Positions 7,034-14,360 of a stretch of DNA of 15,794 bases are shown piece by piece. The translations under genes and the position numbers were made by a program. The notes beneath the pieces are model-generated. The model was not told the DNA's origin. It was given only the letters and a program-made list of their open reading frames with translations, and ran no database searches. The stretch lies in assembly GCA_910586395.1 (NCBI GenBank), contig CAJUFX010000001.1, positions 517,357-533,150 of the forward strand, read 5' to 3'. This DNA comes from an uncultured Bacteroidales bacterium (GTDB lineage: Bacteria; Bacteroidota; Bacteroidia; Bacteroidales; P3). How positions within the stretch are numbered: the stretch's first letter is position 1; every line of letters starts with the position of its first letter.

Positions 7034-9901
7034 TCACCTTACGGCGACTTTCCACCGCCGGCCGGCAGCGGAAACGATGTAGATACCGCTTTGTTTGACG
7101 GGGATGGCCGTGTCGAAGCCGCGGTAAAAACATGTTCCGCCCATCGTAAACACTGCGACTTCTCCGACCGTTTCCGACAGGTAGATGGTTTGGTCTCTGG
7201 TGTACACGCGTAGTTTGGAAGCCCTTAAATCGTGTTCATTCGCTACGGAATCGATGGTATAGGTGGCGGTGGCGACCTGCGATTTGATGGTCTTGTATAT
7301 GGCGAAGGCCTTTATCGTCATGTTTTTGGTAATGTAGATGGGTTTTTGGTAGAGCAAATCCGTTTCATCGGGCGTGCTTCCATCGGCCGTATAGTAAATG
7401 CGAGCATCAGGCGTCGTGGAACTCAGGCTGACGATCGTACCGATTTTGACATTACCGGATGGTATCGAGAAGACCGGCCGAGCCACGGTGTTTATCGAAT
7501 AAGTGGCGGTGGCGACCTGCGATTTTAGAGTCTTGTAAACGGCGACGGCCTTTATCGTCCTGGCATTGGAAATGCGGATAGGTGTTGTATATTCCAAGGC
7601 TGTTTCGTCGGGCTCGGTCTCGTCGGTCGTATAGTAAATGCGGGCATTGGGTGTCGTGGTACGCAGGACAAGGGATGTGTCGGGCCAAATGGTTCCTGAT
7701 GGAATGGAGAAAGTCGGTTGTGCCACGGAGCCGATGGTATAGGTCGCGTCAGTTGCCTGCGATTGTACGGTCTTGTAAACGGCGATGGCTTTTATCGTCA
7801 AGGCTTCGGTAATACGGATGGGTGTGGTGTATGCCAAATCCGTTTCATCGGGCGTGCTTCCATCGGTCGTATAGTAAATGCGGGCATTGGGTGTCGTGGT
7901 ACGTAGGACGAGGAATGTGTCGGGCCAAACCACGGCTCCGGAAGGGATGGAGAAAGTCGGCCGAGCCACGGTGTTTATCGAATAAGTGGCGGTGGCGACC
8001 TGCGATGTTAGAGTCTTGTAAACGGCAATGGCCTTTATCGTTATGGTTTTGGTAATGCGGATAGGTGTTGTATATTCCAAATCCGTTTCGTCGGGGGCAC
8101 TTCCATCGGTCGTATAGTAAATGCGGGTGTCGGGTGTCGTGGAGCGTAGGACGAGGAATGTGTCGGGCCAAACCACGGCTTCGGAAGGGATGGAGAACGT
8201 CGGTTTTGCCACCGTATCGATCGTATAGGTCGCAATGGCGATGTGGGATTTGAACGTATCCTGTATGGCGATGGCCTTGATGGTTACGGCCTCCGTGATG
8301 CGGATGGGGGCGGCGTACGCCAAGGCCGTTTCGTCCGGCTCGCTGCCGTCGGTTGTATAGTAAATGCGGGCATCGGGTGTCGGAGAGTTCAGGACAAGGG
8401 CGGTGTCGGGCCAAACGGCACCGGAGGGGATGGAGAATTGCGGCCGCACGACCGAATCCACGACCGTCAGGTCGTAGTAGAAGGTGTCAGCAGCGTAGGT
8501 GATACCATAGGTGGACAGCCTGATGCGGTACGTTCCGGCCTTGTGGAACGTCATCAGGCCGTAATCCGGCTCATATTCTTTTCCCATCGTGCAGGAGTGT
8601 TCGTCGGCCTCTTCTTCGTTTTGAAGAACAGCGCATTGCGTCGTATAGGGGTTGCCATAGTCCCTTTGGCAGTCCTCGCGCATATCCAAGACGTTGCCGA
8701 CCTGTATGAAGCCGGCGGTCAGGAATTGCGGCGAAACATACTTTATACGGAGATTACGTTTCGCCCACTCCACCAGGGTGGCTATCGGGATATGGTTGTT
8801 AGCGCAAGATAAACTGAGTGATTTTATATCTTCCGGAATCTCTATAGACGAGAGTCGGTTATGGGAAACCCCCAGTGATTCCAGTTTGTCGAGTCCGCAG
8901 ATATCCAGAGAGAAAAGCCGGTTGTTGTCACAATAAAGGCGCCGCAAACTTTTGCAATAGTTTAGATCCAAATAAGACAATTGGTTACGTCTGCAATTGA
9001 TAGAGGTTAAGGCGGGACAGTTTTGGGCAGTCAGGGAGGTCAATTGGTTGTCACTGCATTCTAACATTTCCAAAGCTGGGTTACCCGATACGTCCAATGT
9101 TTGAAAGCGGCAGTTATCCGCGTTTATTCGTGATAGTTTTTGGTTCTCCGTGCAAGTCAGATGCTGTAGCGGCAGATTCGATAGATCTAGTGTTTCAAGG
9201 GAGTCGTTGCAACAGATGGTTAAGTCGGTCAAAGATGGGCAGTAATCCCTCAAGAATTGGCGCAATTCACGATTGTAGCTAATGTCAAGTGTCCGCAAAG
9301 ATGAAAAAGTTGGATAAAAATAGTTTATGTTGTTGTGGCTGCAATCCAGATAGGTTATACTGGAAGTCTCCCCGATATACCATCCGCGTAGTTTATTGTG
9401 GCTGATATCTAAAAATTTCAAGGTCGGACAATTCATAATGCTTAGATTTTCGAGTGTATTGTGTACGACCTGGATGGTGTCTAAAAGCATGCAGTTTTTG
9501 AAAGTTAAGTCTGTGTATTTATAGGTGCTGTCAATCCGTAAGCTTGTGATGTGTCCGTTAGGCGTAAGGGCGAAAAGGGCGACGTTACTCTGCGGACGAG
9601 AGATAGTATAACCACTAGTAAAAGTATAAGCAACTTCTATTTCTTTCTCAGTCTCGATGCTAATAGTATCTGTAGCATCCGAAAAAATAGAGCCCTTCCA
9701 AAAGATGATGAATTTCTCTCCGGGGGTTGCGGCAAACTTGAATTTAAGGGTCTGCGCTTTACCGGGGTTTTGAAAATAATGATACAAAAAAATGGTATCC
9801 AATGTGCTCTGCGTGTCACCGGCTTCTTCCGACGCGTTGAGCGCCCCGCCCATCCCCGCTACCAATCCCAACAGGCTTATAAGTGCGAATAACTTTTTCA
9901 T
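7034..9901 (-). CDS. Secreted leucine-rich repeat protein with five chitobiase-C-like repeats
   Basis: The start at 9901 is chosen because MKKLFALISLLGLVAG is a typical signal peptide and the promoter overlaps any longer reading; the product has 955 residues. After a leader domain (about 25-115), irregular leucine-rich repeats run from about 120 to 370 (LDISHNKL, LDCSHNNI, LECSDNQLTSL). A linker domain follows to 484. Five tandem repeats of 80-81 residues occupy 485-886, each with FSIPS, ARIYYTTDGS-PDET and ITIKAIA motifs. They resemble the CHB_HEX_C-type C-terminal domain of chitobiases and probably form beta-sandwich spacers. The last 69 residues (887-955) resemble C-terminal sorting-like domains of Bacteroidales surface proteins, ending GIYIVSAAGRRWKVAVR. 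It is likely surface-exposed or secreted, perhaps by the type IX route, and adhesive. No catalytic motif is seen. It lies just after the amidase cassette but has its own promoter. Confidence 0.82.
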   Translation of the reverse strand: MKKLFALISLLGLVAGMGGALNASEEAGDTQSTLDTIFLYHYFQNPGKAQTLKFKFAATPGEKFIIFWKGSIFSDATDTISIETEKEIEVAYTFTSGYTISRPQSNVALFALTPNGHITSLRIDSTYKYTDLTFKNCMLLDTIQVVHNTLENLSIMNCPTLKFLDISHNKLRGWYIGETSSITYLDCSHNNINYFYPTFSSLRTLDISYNRELRQFLRDYCPSLTDLTICCNDSLETLDLSNLPLQHLTCTENQKLSRINADNCRFQTLDVSGNPALEMLECSDNQLTSLTAQNCPALTSINCRRNQLSYLDLNYCKSLRRLYCDNNRLFSLDICGLDKLESLGVSHNRLSSIEIPEDIKSLSLSCANNHIPIATLVEWAKRNLRIKYVSPQFLTAGFIQVGNVLDMREDCQRDYGNPYTTQCAVLQNEEEADEHSCTMGKEYEPDYGLMTFHKAGTYRIRLSTYGITYAADTFYYDLTVVDSVVRPQFSIPSGAVWPDTALVLNSPTPDARIYYTTDGSEPDETALAYAAPIRITEAVTIKAIAIQDTFKSHIAIATYTIDTVAKPTFSIPSEAVVWPDTFLVLRSTTPDTRIYYTTDGSAPDETDLEYTTPIRITKTITIKAIAVYKTLTSQVATATYSINTVARPTFSIPSGAVVWPDTFLVLRTTTPNARIYYTTDGSTPDETDLAYTTPIRITEALTIKAIAVYKTVQSQATDATYTIGSVAQPTFSIPSGTIWPDTSLVLRTTTPNARIYYTTDETEPDETALEYTTPIRISNARTIKAVAVYKTLKSQVATATYSINTVARPVFSIPSGNVKIGTIVSLSSTTPDARIYYTADGSTPDETDLLYQKPIYITKNMTIKAFAIYKTIKSQVATATYTIDSVANEHDLRASKLRVYTRDQTIYLSETVGEVAVFTMGGTCFYRGFDTAIPVKQSGIYIVSAAGRRWKVAVR
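7244..8449 (-). repeat. Five tandem 240-243-bp repeats within the LRR gene
   Basis: Units begin at residues 485, 565, 646, 727 and 807 of the protein. Units 2, 3 and 4 are nearly the same at DNA level over long stretches, while units 1 and 5 are more diverged, as expected if internal units expand by slippage or unequal exchange. Phrases such as GTATAGTAAATGCGGG recur once per unit. Confidence 0.9.
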
Positions 9902-9937
9902 GGTGCTGAAAGATTTAATTTCACATAGTTCAATTTC

Positions 9938-9945
9938 CAAAGATA
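9938..9945 (-). promoter_or_regulatory. -7 element of the LRR protein promoter
   Basis: The minus-strand reading is TATCTTTG, a perfect Bacteroidetes -7 element, 36 bases from the start codon at 9901. The -33 position falls inside the upstream terminator hairpin (9954-9987), so promoter and terminator overlap. Confidence 0.6.
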
Positions 9946-9953
9946 GCAAAAAA

Positions 9954-9987
9954 AACGACAACGCCGGAACATGCCGGCGTTGTCGTT
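9954..9987 (-). terminator. Rho-independent terminator after amidase cassette 2
   Basis: Perfect 14-base arms (9954-9967 and 9974-9987) enclose a 6-base loop. On the minus strand the stem is followed by a run of T (plus-strand A-run at about 9948-9955). It ends the amidase plus small-protein unit before the LRR gene. A-rich sequence on the other side gives little support for rightward termination. Confidence 0.85.
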
Positions 9988-10037
9988 AAAAAATAAGGGC
10001 AAGCCGATATGTGGCCCGCCCCCATCAAAAGATAGAC

Positions 10038-10223
10038 TTAATCCTCCGGAAGCCGGATTTTCAGATACCGTAAAAAGGTGCGGTAGCTGATGCCGAAAAC
10101 CGGATAGATGTATTTACGCCATACCATTTTATGACAGCTGTCATGGTAAGGTTCGTAATGTTGGCGGTCGATCTTTTGAACATTTTTTATAAGGATTTCC
10201 ATCCCTTTCTTGTTATAAGACAT
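10038..10223 (-). CDS. Small amidase-linked protein with a helix-turn-helix-like end
   Basis: This 61-residue basic protein has no signal peptide or membrane segment. The centre reads YHDSCHKMVWRKYIYPVFG, with two His and one Cys close together. The C-terminal GISYRTFLRYLKI resembles the turn and recognition helix of helix-turn-helix proteins, so DNA binding is a reasonable guess but not shown. It follows the amidase by 56 bases with no promoter seen between, and a terminator follows, so the two are probably co-transcribed. The same pairing appears in the broken cassette at 322-1051. The conserved pairing supports a real gene; no family is recognised. Alternatives are a small tail accessory or an amidase partner. 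Confidence 0.75.
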   Translation of the reverse strand: MSYNKKGMEILIKNVQKIDRQHYEPYHDSCHKMVWRKYIYPVFGISYRTFLRYLKIRLPED

Positions 10224-10279
10224 AAACTTAATATTTTAACATGATTATAATTTTTTGGTTTCATTCGGATGTAAATAAT

Positions 10280-10738
10280 TTATTTGCATCTCTGAAGGCC
10301 GGCGTACTCGTTCTTTACATCGAAACAGGGGCAATATTTGATGAATTCATCCTCGGATATCTCCCCGTTTCCGTCGAGGTCCGGCGAAAAATCGCGGTGG
10401 CCCGCGAGCGTGGCCGCCGGGTAGCGGCTTTTGAGTTGTTCGAGTAAGAAATATAACGCGGCTTTTTGCGCTTCCGTCCGGTTGTCGATAGGCTTCCCGT
10501 TTCGGTCGATGCCGCCTACGTAGGCCACATGGAGGGAAGCCGCATTGTAGCCCTTGACTCCGTTGCAGATGGTGTCGTCTTCCGCCAACCGCTCCGTGTG
10601 GCCCGATGGGAAAACGACATAGTGATAGCCGGGCGCGTGCCAACCAAGGCCGCGCCAATGGCTTTTGAGCTTCTCGACCGTAGTGGTCTGCTGTGACCCG
10701 GCCGTACAATGTACGATAATGTATTGAATGCTTCTCAT
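10280..10738 (-). CDS. N-acetylmuramoyl-L-alanine amidase (Amidase_2 family), copy 2
   Basis: This 152-residue zinc amidase is closely similar to the plus-strand copy at 322-768. The start at 10738 (MRSIQYIIVHCTAGS) is chosen over the longer frame to 10807 because the promoter -33 and -7 elements lie inside that extension, and because the start matches copy 1. Zinc-ligand motifs are VHCTAG, GHRDFSPD and CPCFDV. The insert reads DLDGNGEISEDE, again a canonical EF-hand loop. It carries a few extra residues (QRCK) at the C-terminus. No export signal is present. It lies directly behind the tail operon but is separated by that operon's terminator and driven by its own dyad promoter. A role in cell-wall passage or lysis for the tail particle is inferred from the context. 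Confidence 0.93.
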   Translation of the reverse strand: MRSIQYIIVHCTAGSQQTTTVEKLKSHWRGLGWHAPGYHYVVFPSGHTERLAEDDTICNGVKGYNAASLHVAYVGGIDRNGKPIDNRTEAQKAALYFLLEQLKSRYPAATLAGHRDFSPDLDGNGEISEDEFIKYCPCFDVKNEYAGLQRCK

Positions 10739-10764
10739 AAAAATATGAATTTGAATTTGTTTGA

Positions 10765-10822
10765 CAAAATTCCGCGATATTTTTCTTATCAAAAAAAATA
10801 GTGTCAAGGCTTGACACTATTT
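10765..10822 (-). promoter_or_regulatory. 27-bp dyad plus promoter of amidase copy 2
   Basis: The dyad at 10796-10822 has 13-base arms around one central base, with inner bases AAG/CTT. Read on the minus strand it is followed by TTTG (plus 10790-10793), 17 bases, and GAATTTTG (plus 10765-10772), then the amidase start at 10738. Spacing and much of the intervening sequence match copy 1. The other side of the dyad (TTTTTTGCAAGGC) resembles the start of the fibre promoter at 5006-5063, but no -7 element follows there. Confidence 0.65.
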
Positions 10823-10868
10823 TTTGCAAGGCCTCCACGGCCTATTTAGTCGCCATGGGGAAAGCAAA

Positions 10869-10899
10869 ACCCCGGAAGTTTGTGTTTAACCTCCGGGGT
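10869..10899 (-). terminator. Terminator of the tail operon
   Basis: ACCCCGGA (10869-10876) pairs with TCCGGGGT (10892-10899). On the minus strand the stem is followed by TTTGCTTT. It lies 6 bases past the last tail gene, closing the structural operon before the separately regulated amidase unit. Confidence 0.8.
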
Positions 10900-10904
10900 G
10901 CATA

Positions 10905-11414
10905 TCATGCTTCCGACCCTTGTTCCACCGCATGTTTGATCAGGGCCTGTTTGTACTGGTTGATGTCGTCTTCGAGGTCGGCGCGTTGGGTGTCGCTGAA
11001 ATCCGGCGGAATGCTGACGACAAAATCCACGCCGTCGAATTGGATTTGGATTTCCTGAGACAGAGGAAATTCCGGGAGAGGACTCTCGTTTTCAGACTTG
11101 CCGAACCATATCCGTTGTTCTTCGCTTTCGGAGGCCAACGCAATGGCTATCATCCCGTCCTTGTAATTCTGTATGCTGATGTTGGGCGTATGGTATTTGG
11201 CGCGCAGGTAACTTTCCAAAACCAAAGTCTGACTGTTGAGGTTGACTTTCATACGGGTCTCTTTGCGCCAGATGCGGAAAACCGTCCATTTTTCGGCAAG
11301 GGGGTAAAGCAGGGCCGATAGCCAGTTCATGCGGTTGATGTGGCGTTGACGGTTGATATAGCGTTTGTGCGGCGGCAACAGCTGGTAGGCGAGGTTTTTG
11401 AAGTCTATGTCCAT
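10905..11414 (-). CDS. Baseplate-associated tail protein in the gpI position
   Basis: This 169-residue protein is last in the tail operon and overlaps the preceding gpJ-like gene by one base (TAATG). It has no family match that can be named with certainty. LAYQLLPPHKR near the N-terminus recalls the LLPP motif at the start of P2 gpI/Mu gp48-type proteins, and position right after gpJ is where those genes sit. The N-terminal part is basic with aromatic residues (WLSALLYPLAEKW, FRIWRKET). The rest is predicted mixed alpha/beta with an acidic C-terminus. It probably links the baseplate wedge to a fibre or completes the baseplate. Membership in the operon is sure; the exact role is inferred. Confidence 0.6.
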   Translation of the reverse strand: MDIDFKNLAYQLLPPHKRYINRQRHINRMNWLSALLYPLAEKWTVFRIWRKETRMKVNLNSQTLVLESYLRAKYHTPNISIQNYKDGMIAIALASESEEQRIWFGKSENESPLPEFPLSQEIQIQFDGVDFVVSIPPDFSDTQRADLEDDINQYKQALIKHAVEQGSEA

Positions 11415-12289
11415 TATGCTTCGGTTTGAGGGTTAAGGAGTTCGTTAATAGGCTTGACGGTCAGCCGGCAGACTTTTTTCGCCGTCGCTTCCGGTTCCGA
11501 ATCGTCGGCCCAATCGAAATAGCCGGATTCCAACAGGGCATGTGTGTCCACGCTGTGCCAAACGGAAGGATCCTGATCCTTATAGGTATGCTGTTCCAAC
11601 GCATTGAGCGCGCAGGTCGTCACGCCCTTTACGTCTATTACGGCATCGAGCAGTTTCTGACGGTACAGCACGCCATCGAAATCGATGCTGACTTTAAATT
11701 GCTCCAAAGCCTTTGTAATGTCACCACGGATCTCCTCGGACGATTTAGTGTTGTCGTGATAGACGGTCAGGTCGTAGTAGATGAGGTCGGCCTTCGTGCT
11801 GTTGACCTCGGTACGGCTGCCGGCAAATTTGATGGCGTCGATATAGTTCTTGAAATTATATAATTCTGTAGGACTGAGTTCTACAATGTTCCCTTTGGCG
11901 TCTTTCTTGGCCACTTTGATGGATATGGCGCCGGCTGTGTCCTGTTTTTCCGATACTGCCGCCACCGCGATGATTTGTTTGGCGGGGTCTTTTTTCGGAT
12001 AGTACAGCAAGGCCGTTTCTTCGGCAAACGCCAAGGTGTCGCCGTTTTGGAAGCGTTTGCACATCTCCGCGTACCAGCGGATGGTGCCGGGGGTGATGCG
12101 GGTGGTCAGCGCGTCGATTTCCTTCGCGAATAGCCCCATGATCAGTTCAAAAGCATGAATGGCGGTGGCTACGATAGAGGCCCAGAGTTTCCATTCGGCG
12201 GTGTTGGAAGTGGATAAACCGGGAATGTTTTGGTTTACGTTGTCGATTATCGATTGCTCGATTTTTTCGATAGTTCTTGTTCGTTCCAT
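11414..12289 (-). CDS. Baseplate J-like protein (Mu gp47 / P2 gpJ type)
   Basis: This 291-residue protein is probably the baseplate wedge subunit. It opens with a helical region (IEQSIIDNVNQ, then WKLWASIVATAIHAFELIMGLF) and TPGTIRWYAEMCKRFQ. A beta-rich middle contains YYDLTVYHD, GDITKALEQF and DAVIDVKGV, the order typical of J-like proteins where the C-terminal part folds as a domain for wedge assembly. It overlaps the LysM gene by 43 bases and the next gene by one, showing tight translational coupling. Bacteroidetes members of this group are shorter and divergent from enterobacterial gpJ, so the call leans on gene order as much as on sequence. Confidence 0.72.
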   Translation of the reverse strand: MERTRTIEKIEQSIIDNVNQNIPGLSTSNTAEWKLWASIVATAIHAFELIMGLFAKEIDALTTRITPGTIRWYAEMCKRFQNGDTLAFAEETALLYYPKKDPAKQIIAVAAVSEKQDTAGAISIKVAKKDAKGNIVELSPTELYNFKNYIDAIKFAGSRTEVNSTKADLIYYDLTVYHDNTKSSEEIRGDITKALEQFKVSIDFDGVLYRQKLLDAVIDVKGVTTCALNALEQHTYKDQDPSVWHSVDTHALLESGYFDWADDSEPEATAKKVCRLTVKPINELLNPQTEA

Positions 12290-12570
12290 GTCTCGTAAGT
12301 GGTTATGTCGTTAGTGATTTTTTTGATGATGCTTTCGTTTCGCAGGCCGCTGGTTTCGTCTATCCTGAGCATGAAGCCGGGGCGTACCGCCACGTCCAGC
12401 CGGAAGGCCGATTGGGAGTTCGTATCGATGCTGAGTTCGATAAGGGCGTTGGTGTCGTTTGCCAGATCCGGATTGTTGGACAGGATTTCCGATACGGCCT
12501 CGGCGGTGCCGTAGTGCTGAACCGCCAGGTCGTAAACGGTCTGGTTCGGTTCTACTTTAATGGTTTTCAT
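12247..12570 (-). CDS. LysM-like tail protein (gpX position)
   Basis: This 107-residue protein has a LysM-like N-terminus: VEPNQTVYDLAVQHYGTAEAVSEILSNNPDL (about residues 6-36), followed by a beta-rich part with RPGFMLRIDE and a polar C-terminus. LysM tail proteins (P2 gpX, Mu-like relatives) bind hub or tube components rather than cell wall. Here it sits between the gp25-like and gpJ-like genes, overlapping both (14 and 43 bases). In many Myoviridae the LysM gene lies before the hub instead. The C-terminal half has no recognised match. Confidence 0.72.
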   Translation of the reverse strand: MKTIKVEPNQTVYDLAVQHYGTAEAVSEILSNNPDLANDTNALIELSIDTNSQSAFRLDVAVRPGFMLRIDETSGLRNESIIKKITNDITTYETWNEQELSKKSSNR

Positions 12571-12850
12571 AATGTGCGTCTGTTTCTATCTCGCCAAGGG
12601 CGTTGAGTGTCACTTTATTGACTTTCATGCCGTCGGCGGTGAATTCTTTTTTGATGGTGCGTAGCAGTTCTTCCGGGGCGGTCTCGTTGACATAGTCTTC
12701 TATGCCGACGCCCGTTGCCGGATGTGCCTTGTAGTGGCCTTTATGGGCCAGCAGGATGTCTTTCTGATGCTGATTGTCGGATTCGACGTACAGCAAATCG
12801 CCGGCGGAGAGGTCGAGGTCGCCGGCGTCGGTATGTTTAATATCAGTCAT
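12557..12850 (-). CDS. gp25-like baseplate wedge protein (GPW/gp25 family)
   Basis: This 97-residue protein starts MTDIKHTDAGDLDLSAGDLLYVES and continues with a QKDILLAHKGHYKAHPATGVGIEDYV block. It fits the small lysozyme-like gp25/gpW family found in contractile tails and type VI systems, where it helps nucleate the sheath. Length is close to the usual 100-130 residues. It follows the spike gene by 10 bases and precedes the LysM gene with a 14-base overlap. Order matches Mu gp46. Confidence 0.78.
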   Translation of the reverse strand: MTDIKHTDAGDLDLSAGDLLYVESDNQHQKDILLAHKGHYKAHPATGVGIEDYVNETAPEELLRTIKKEFTADGMKVNKVTLNALGEIETDAHYENH

Positions 12851-12860
12851 AGCGATGCTC

Positions 12861-13571
12861 CTAATGTTTTATCTTGTCGTCTTTGTAGTCTTTCTTGTCC
12901 AATCTCGATGCGGACGAATCAGGAGCCGGCACGCCAACACTGGCCGTCGTAGCGGAACCCGTGACAGCTCCGGCAGGCGACGTCAACCCTGACGCAGGCA
13001 CAGATATGGGCTTGATGGTATGAGTATGTTTATTGAACACATCAACCAGTTCATTTATCTTGCCAGTCAAATCATCTATATTGATCAGTTCTCCTTTCTC
13101 ACCTCCATTGAACGCGATTTCATCGGCCTTGATCTTGACCTTGTTTTCCTTTACCTCCAGTTCGACCCCGTCTATTTTAGCCGTAACTTCGGCCGACTTG
13201 ACCGCAATTTCGGTCTTATCGAACTTGTATGTCAGCGACGCTTCGTCGATAGCGATTTCCGTCTTGTCGCCTATCGTGCCGAGCACTTTGTCCACCTCGC
13301 TGAACGAGACCACGTGCAGGTCGTTGCCGTTGGCGATGCGGGCTACCAGCACGGTGCTGTCGATGGCCGGTATCAGGCAAAAGCCCGACAGGCTGTCGTC
13401 GATAACGGCATAGAGACGTACGTCTTCGAAATCCACGTTGTCGTTGATGCGCACGGTGCAGGTGCGCAAATCTTCGTCCACCTCTTTGACCACGGCCGGA
13501 AAGACCTGGATCGGCATCAGGCGCTTGACTCGGTCTTCCACATGTTGCCAGAATTTGAAAACACTTTCCAT
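12861..13571 (-). CDS. Baseplate spike protein (gpV / Mu gp45-like)
   Basis: The start at 13571 (MESVFKFWQHVEDRVKRL) is preferred: the longer frame to 13694 runs into the preceding gene and adds unstructured sequence. The product has 236 residues. An OB-fold-like part (about 20-105: FPAVVKEVDEDLRTCTVRIN to GNDLHVVSF) is followed by a strand-repeat region (110-175: TEIAIDEASLTYKF, KTEIAVKSAEVTAKI, KVKIKADEIAFNGG), as in the beta-prism of the P2/Mu spike. Next comes KINELVDVFNKHTHTIK, where the HTHT may bind metal as at known spike tips. The C-terminal 45 residues are Ala/Gly/Ser/Thr rich and low-complexity. It would form the central membrane-piercing needle. Confidence 0.82.
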   Translation of the reverse strand: MESVFKFWQHVEDRVKRLMPIQVFPAVVKEVDEDLRTCTVRINDNVDFEDVRLYAVIDDSLSGFCLIPAIDSTVLVARIANGNDLHVVSFSEVDKVLGTIGDKTEIAIDEASLTYKFDKTEIAVKSAEVTAKIDGVELEVKENKVKIKADEIAFNGGEKGELINIDDLTGKINELVDVFNKHTHTIKPISVPASGLTSPAGAVTGSATTASVGVPAPDSSASRLDKKDYKDDKIKH

Positions 13572-13596
13572 AGGTATGTTGTTTTTTAGGTTTCTT

Positions 13597-14355
13597 TTAA
13601 GCCGGTTCGCCCAGGCTGACGATTCTTCTCGCGCCATACGGGCCGAAGCGGACTTGCACGGCCTCGATGGCGAACTGGCCGTTTTGGCCGGCATGGTCCG
13701 GGTCGGTCAGGGCGGCCGTCATGCAGGGTTCGGCAAAGGGCTGCAAAAACGTGATCAGTTCGCGGGCTTCCTGTCGGATGACGTTTTTACGCAATTCGTA
13801 GCGTACTTCCGGCAGGCGGTGCTCGCTGTCGGAAAGGGCGTACACCTTGTTTTCCGTATCGAAAAATATCTTGAGCCCGTATTCCGTTTTAAGGCGTTGC
13901 AGGATATGGCATACCGGTTTTTGGTCCACCACAAAATTCTTCAGCTCCAAGTCGTCGGCTTGTCCGACCTCCAGGCCGCAGTCCGCCAGCACGTCGGCCA
14001 GTTTGACGGCTTGTCCCGAAACGCTCGCTTCCTGTGTGCGGGTGGTGTAGTATTCGTCCTCGCATACGATTTCCAAAAGCGTCGTATTACGGAGATCCCG
14101 CACGTAGCCTTGAAACTCGGTATGCCAATCCGTACCGTAGGCCAATTCTATCTTGACGGTGTCTCCCGTCTGGATGGCGTCGGGCTTCGCGTTCTGTTTG
14201 GCCGTCGCCCCGTTGCCGAGGCCGCCGGGAGATTTCGCCGGCATTTTGACGGTGGCGGTGCCCGCGATATGATGGACGCTGCGCATGACCGTCACCTCTG
14301 TAACGCGGTCGAACGTCCGGCCGCCTATCGTGATTCGGCTTCGTAAAACAAACAT
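13597..14355 (-). CDS. Tail hub protein, gpD-like (late control D family)
   Basis: This 252-residue protein fits the hub family that includes P2 gpD, Mu gp44 and the N-terminal part of VgrG. Visible pieces are a beta-rich opening (ITIGGRTFDRVTEVTVMRSVHHIAGTATVKMP), DTVKIELAYGTDWHTEFQGYVRDLRN, a domain with LEIVCEDEYYTTRT, and YGLKIFFDTENKVYAL near 180-195. It lies 25 bases before the spike gene and 5 bases after the preceding tail gene. The hub forms a trimer joining tube and spike. Length is shorter than the 350 or so residues of P2 gpD. Confidence 0.75.
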   Translation of the reverse strand: MFVLRSRITIGGRTFDRVTEVTVMRSVHHIAGTATVKMPAKSPGGLGNGATAKQNAKPDAIQTGDTVKIELAYGTDWHTEFQGYVRDLRNTTLLEIVCEDEYYTTRTQEASVSGQAVKLADVLADCGLEVGQADDLELKNFVVDQKPVCHILQRLKTEYGLKIFFDTENKVYALSDSEHRLPEVRYELRKNVIRQEARELITFLQPFAEPCMTAALTDPDHAGQNGQFAIEAVQVRFGPYGARRIVSLGEPA

Positions 14356-14360
14356 GGCGG

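Noticed and set aside
5006..10822. Dyads as invertase crossover sites for fibre switching
   Set aside because: No recombinase gene and no alternative fibre tip are in the window, and the flanks at 5006 and 10796 are in direct, not inverted, orientation. Long reads would be needed to revive the idea.
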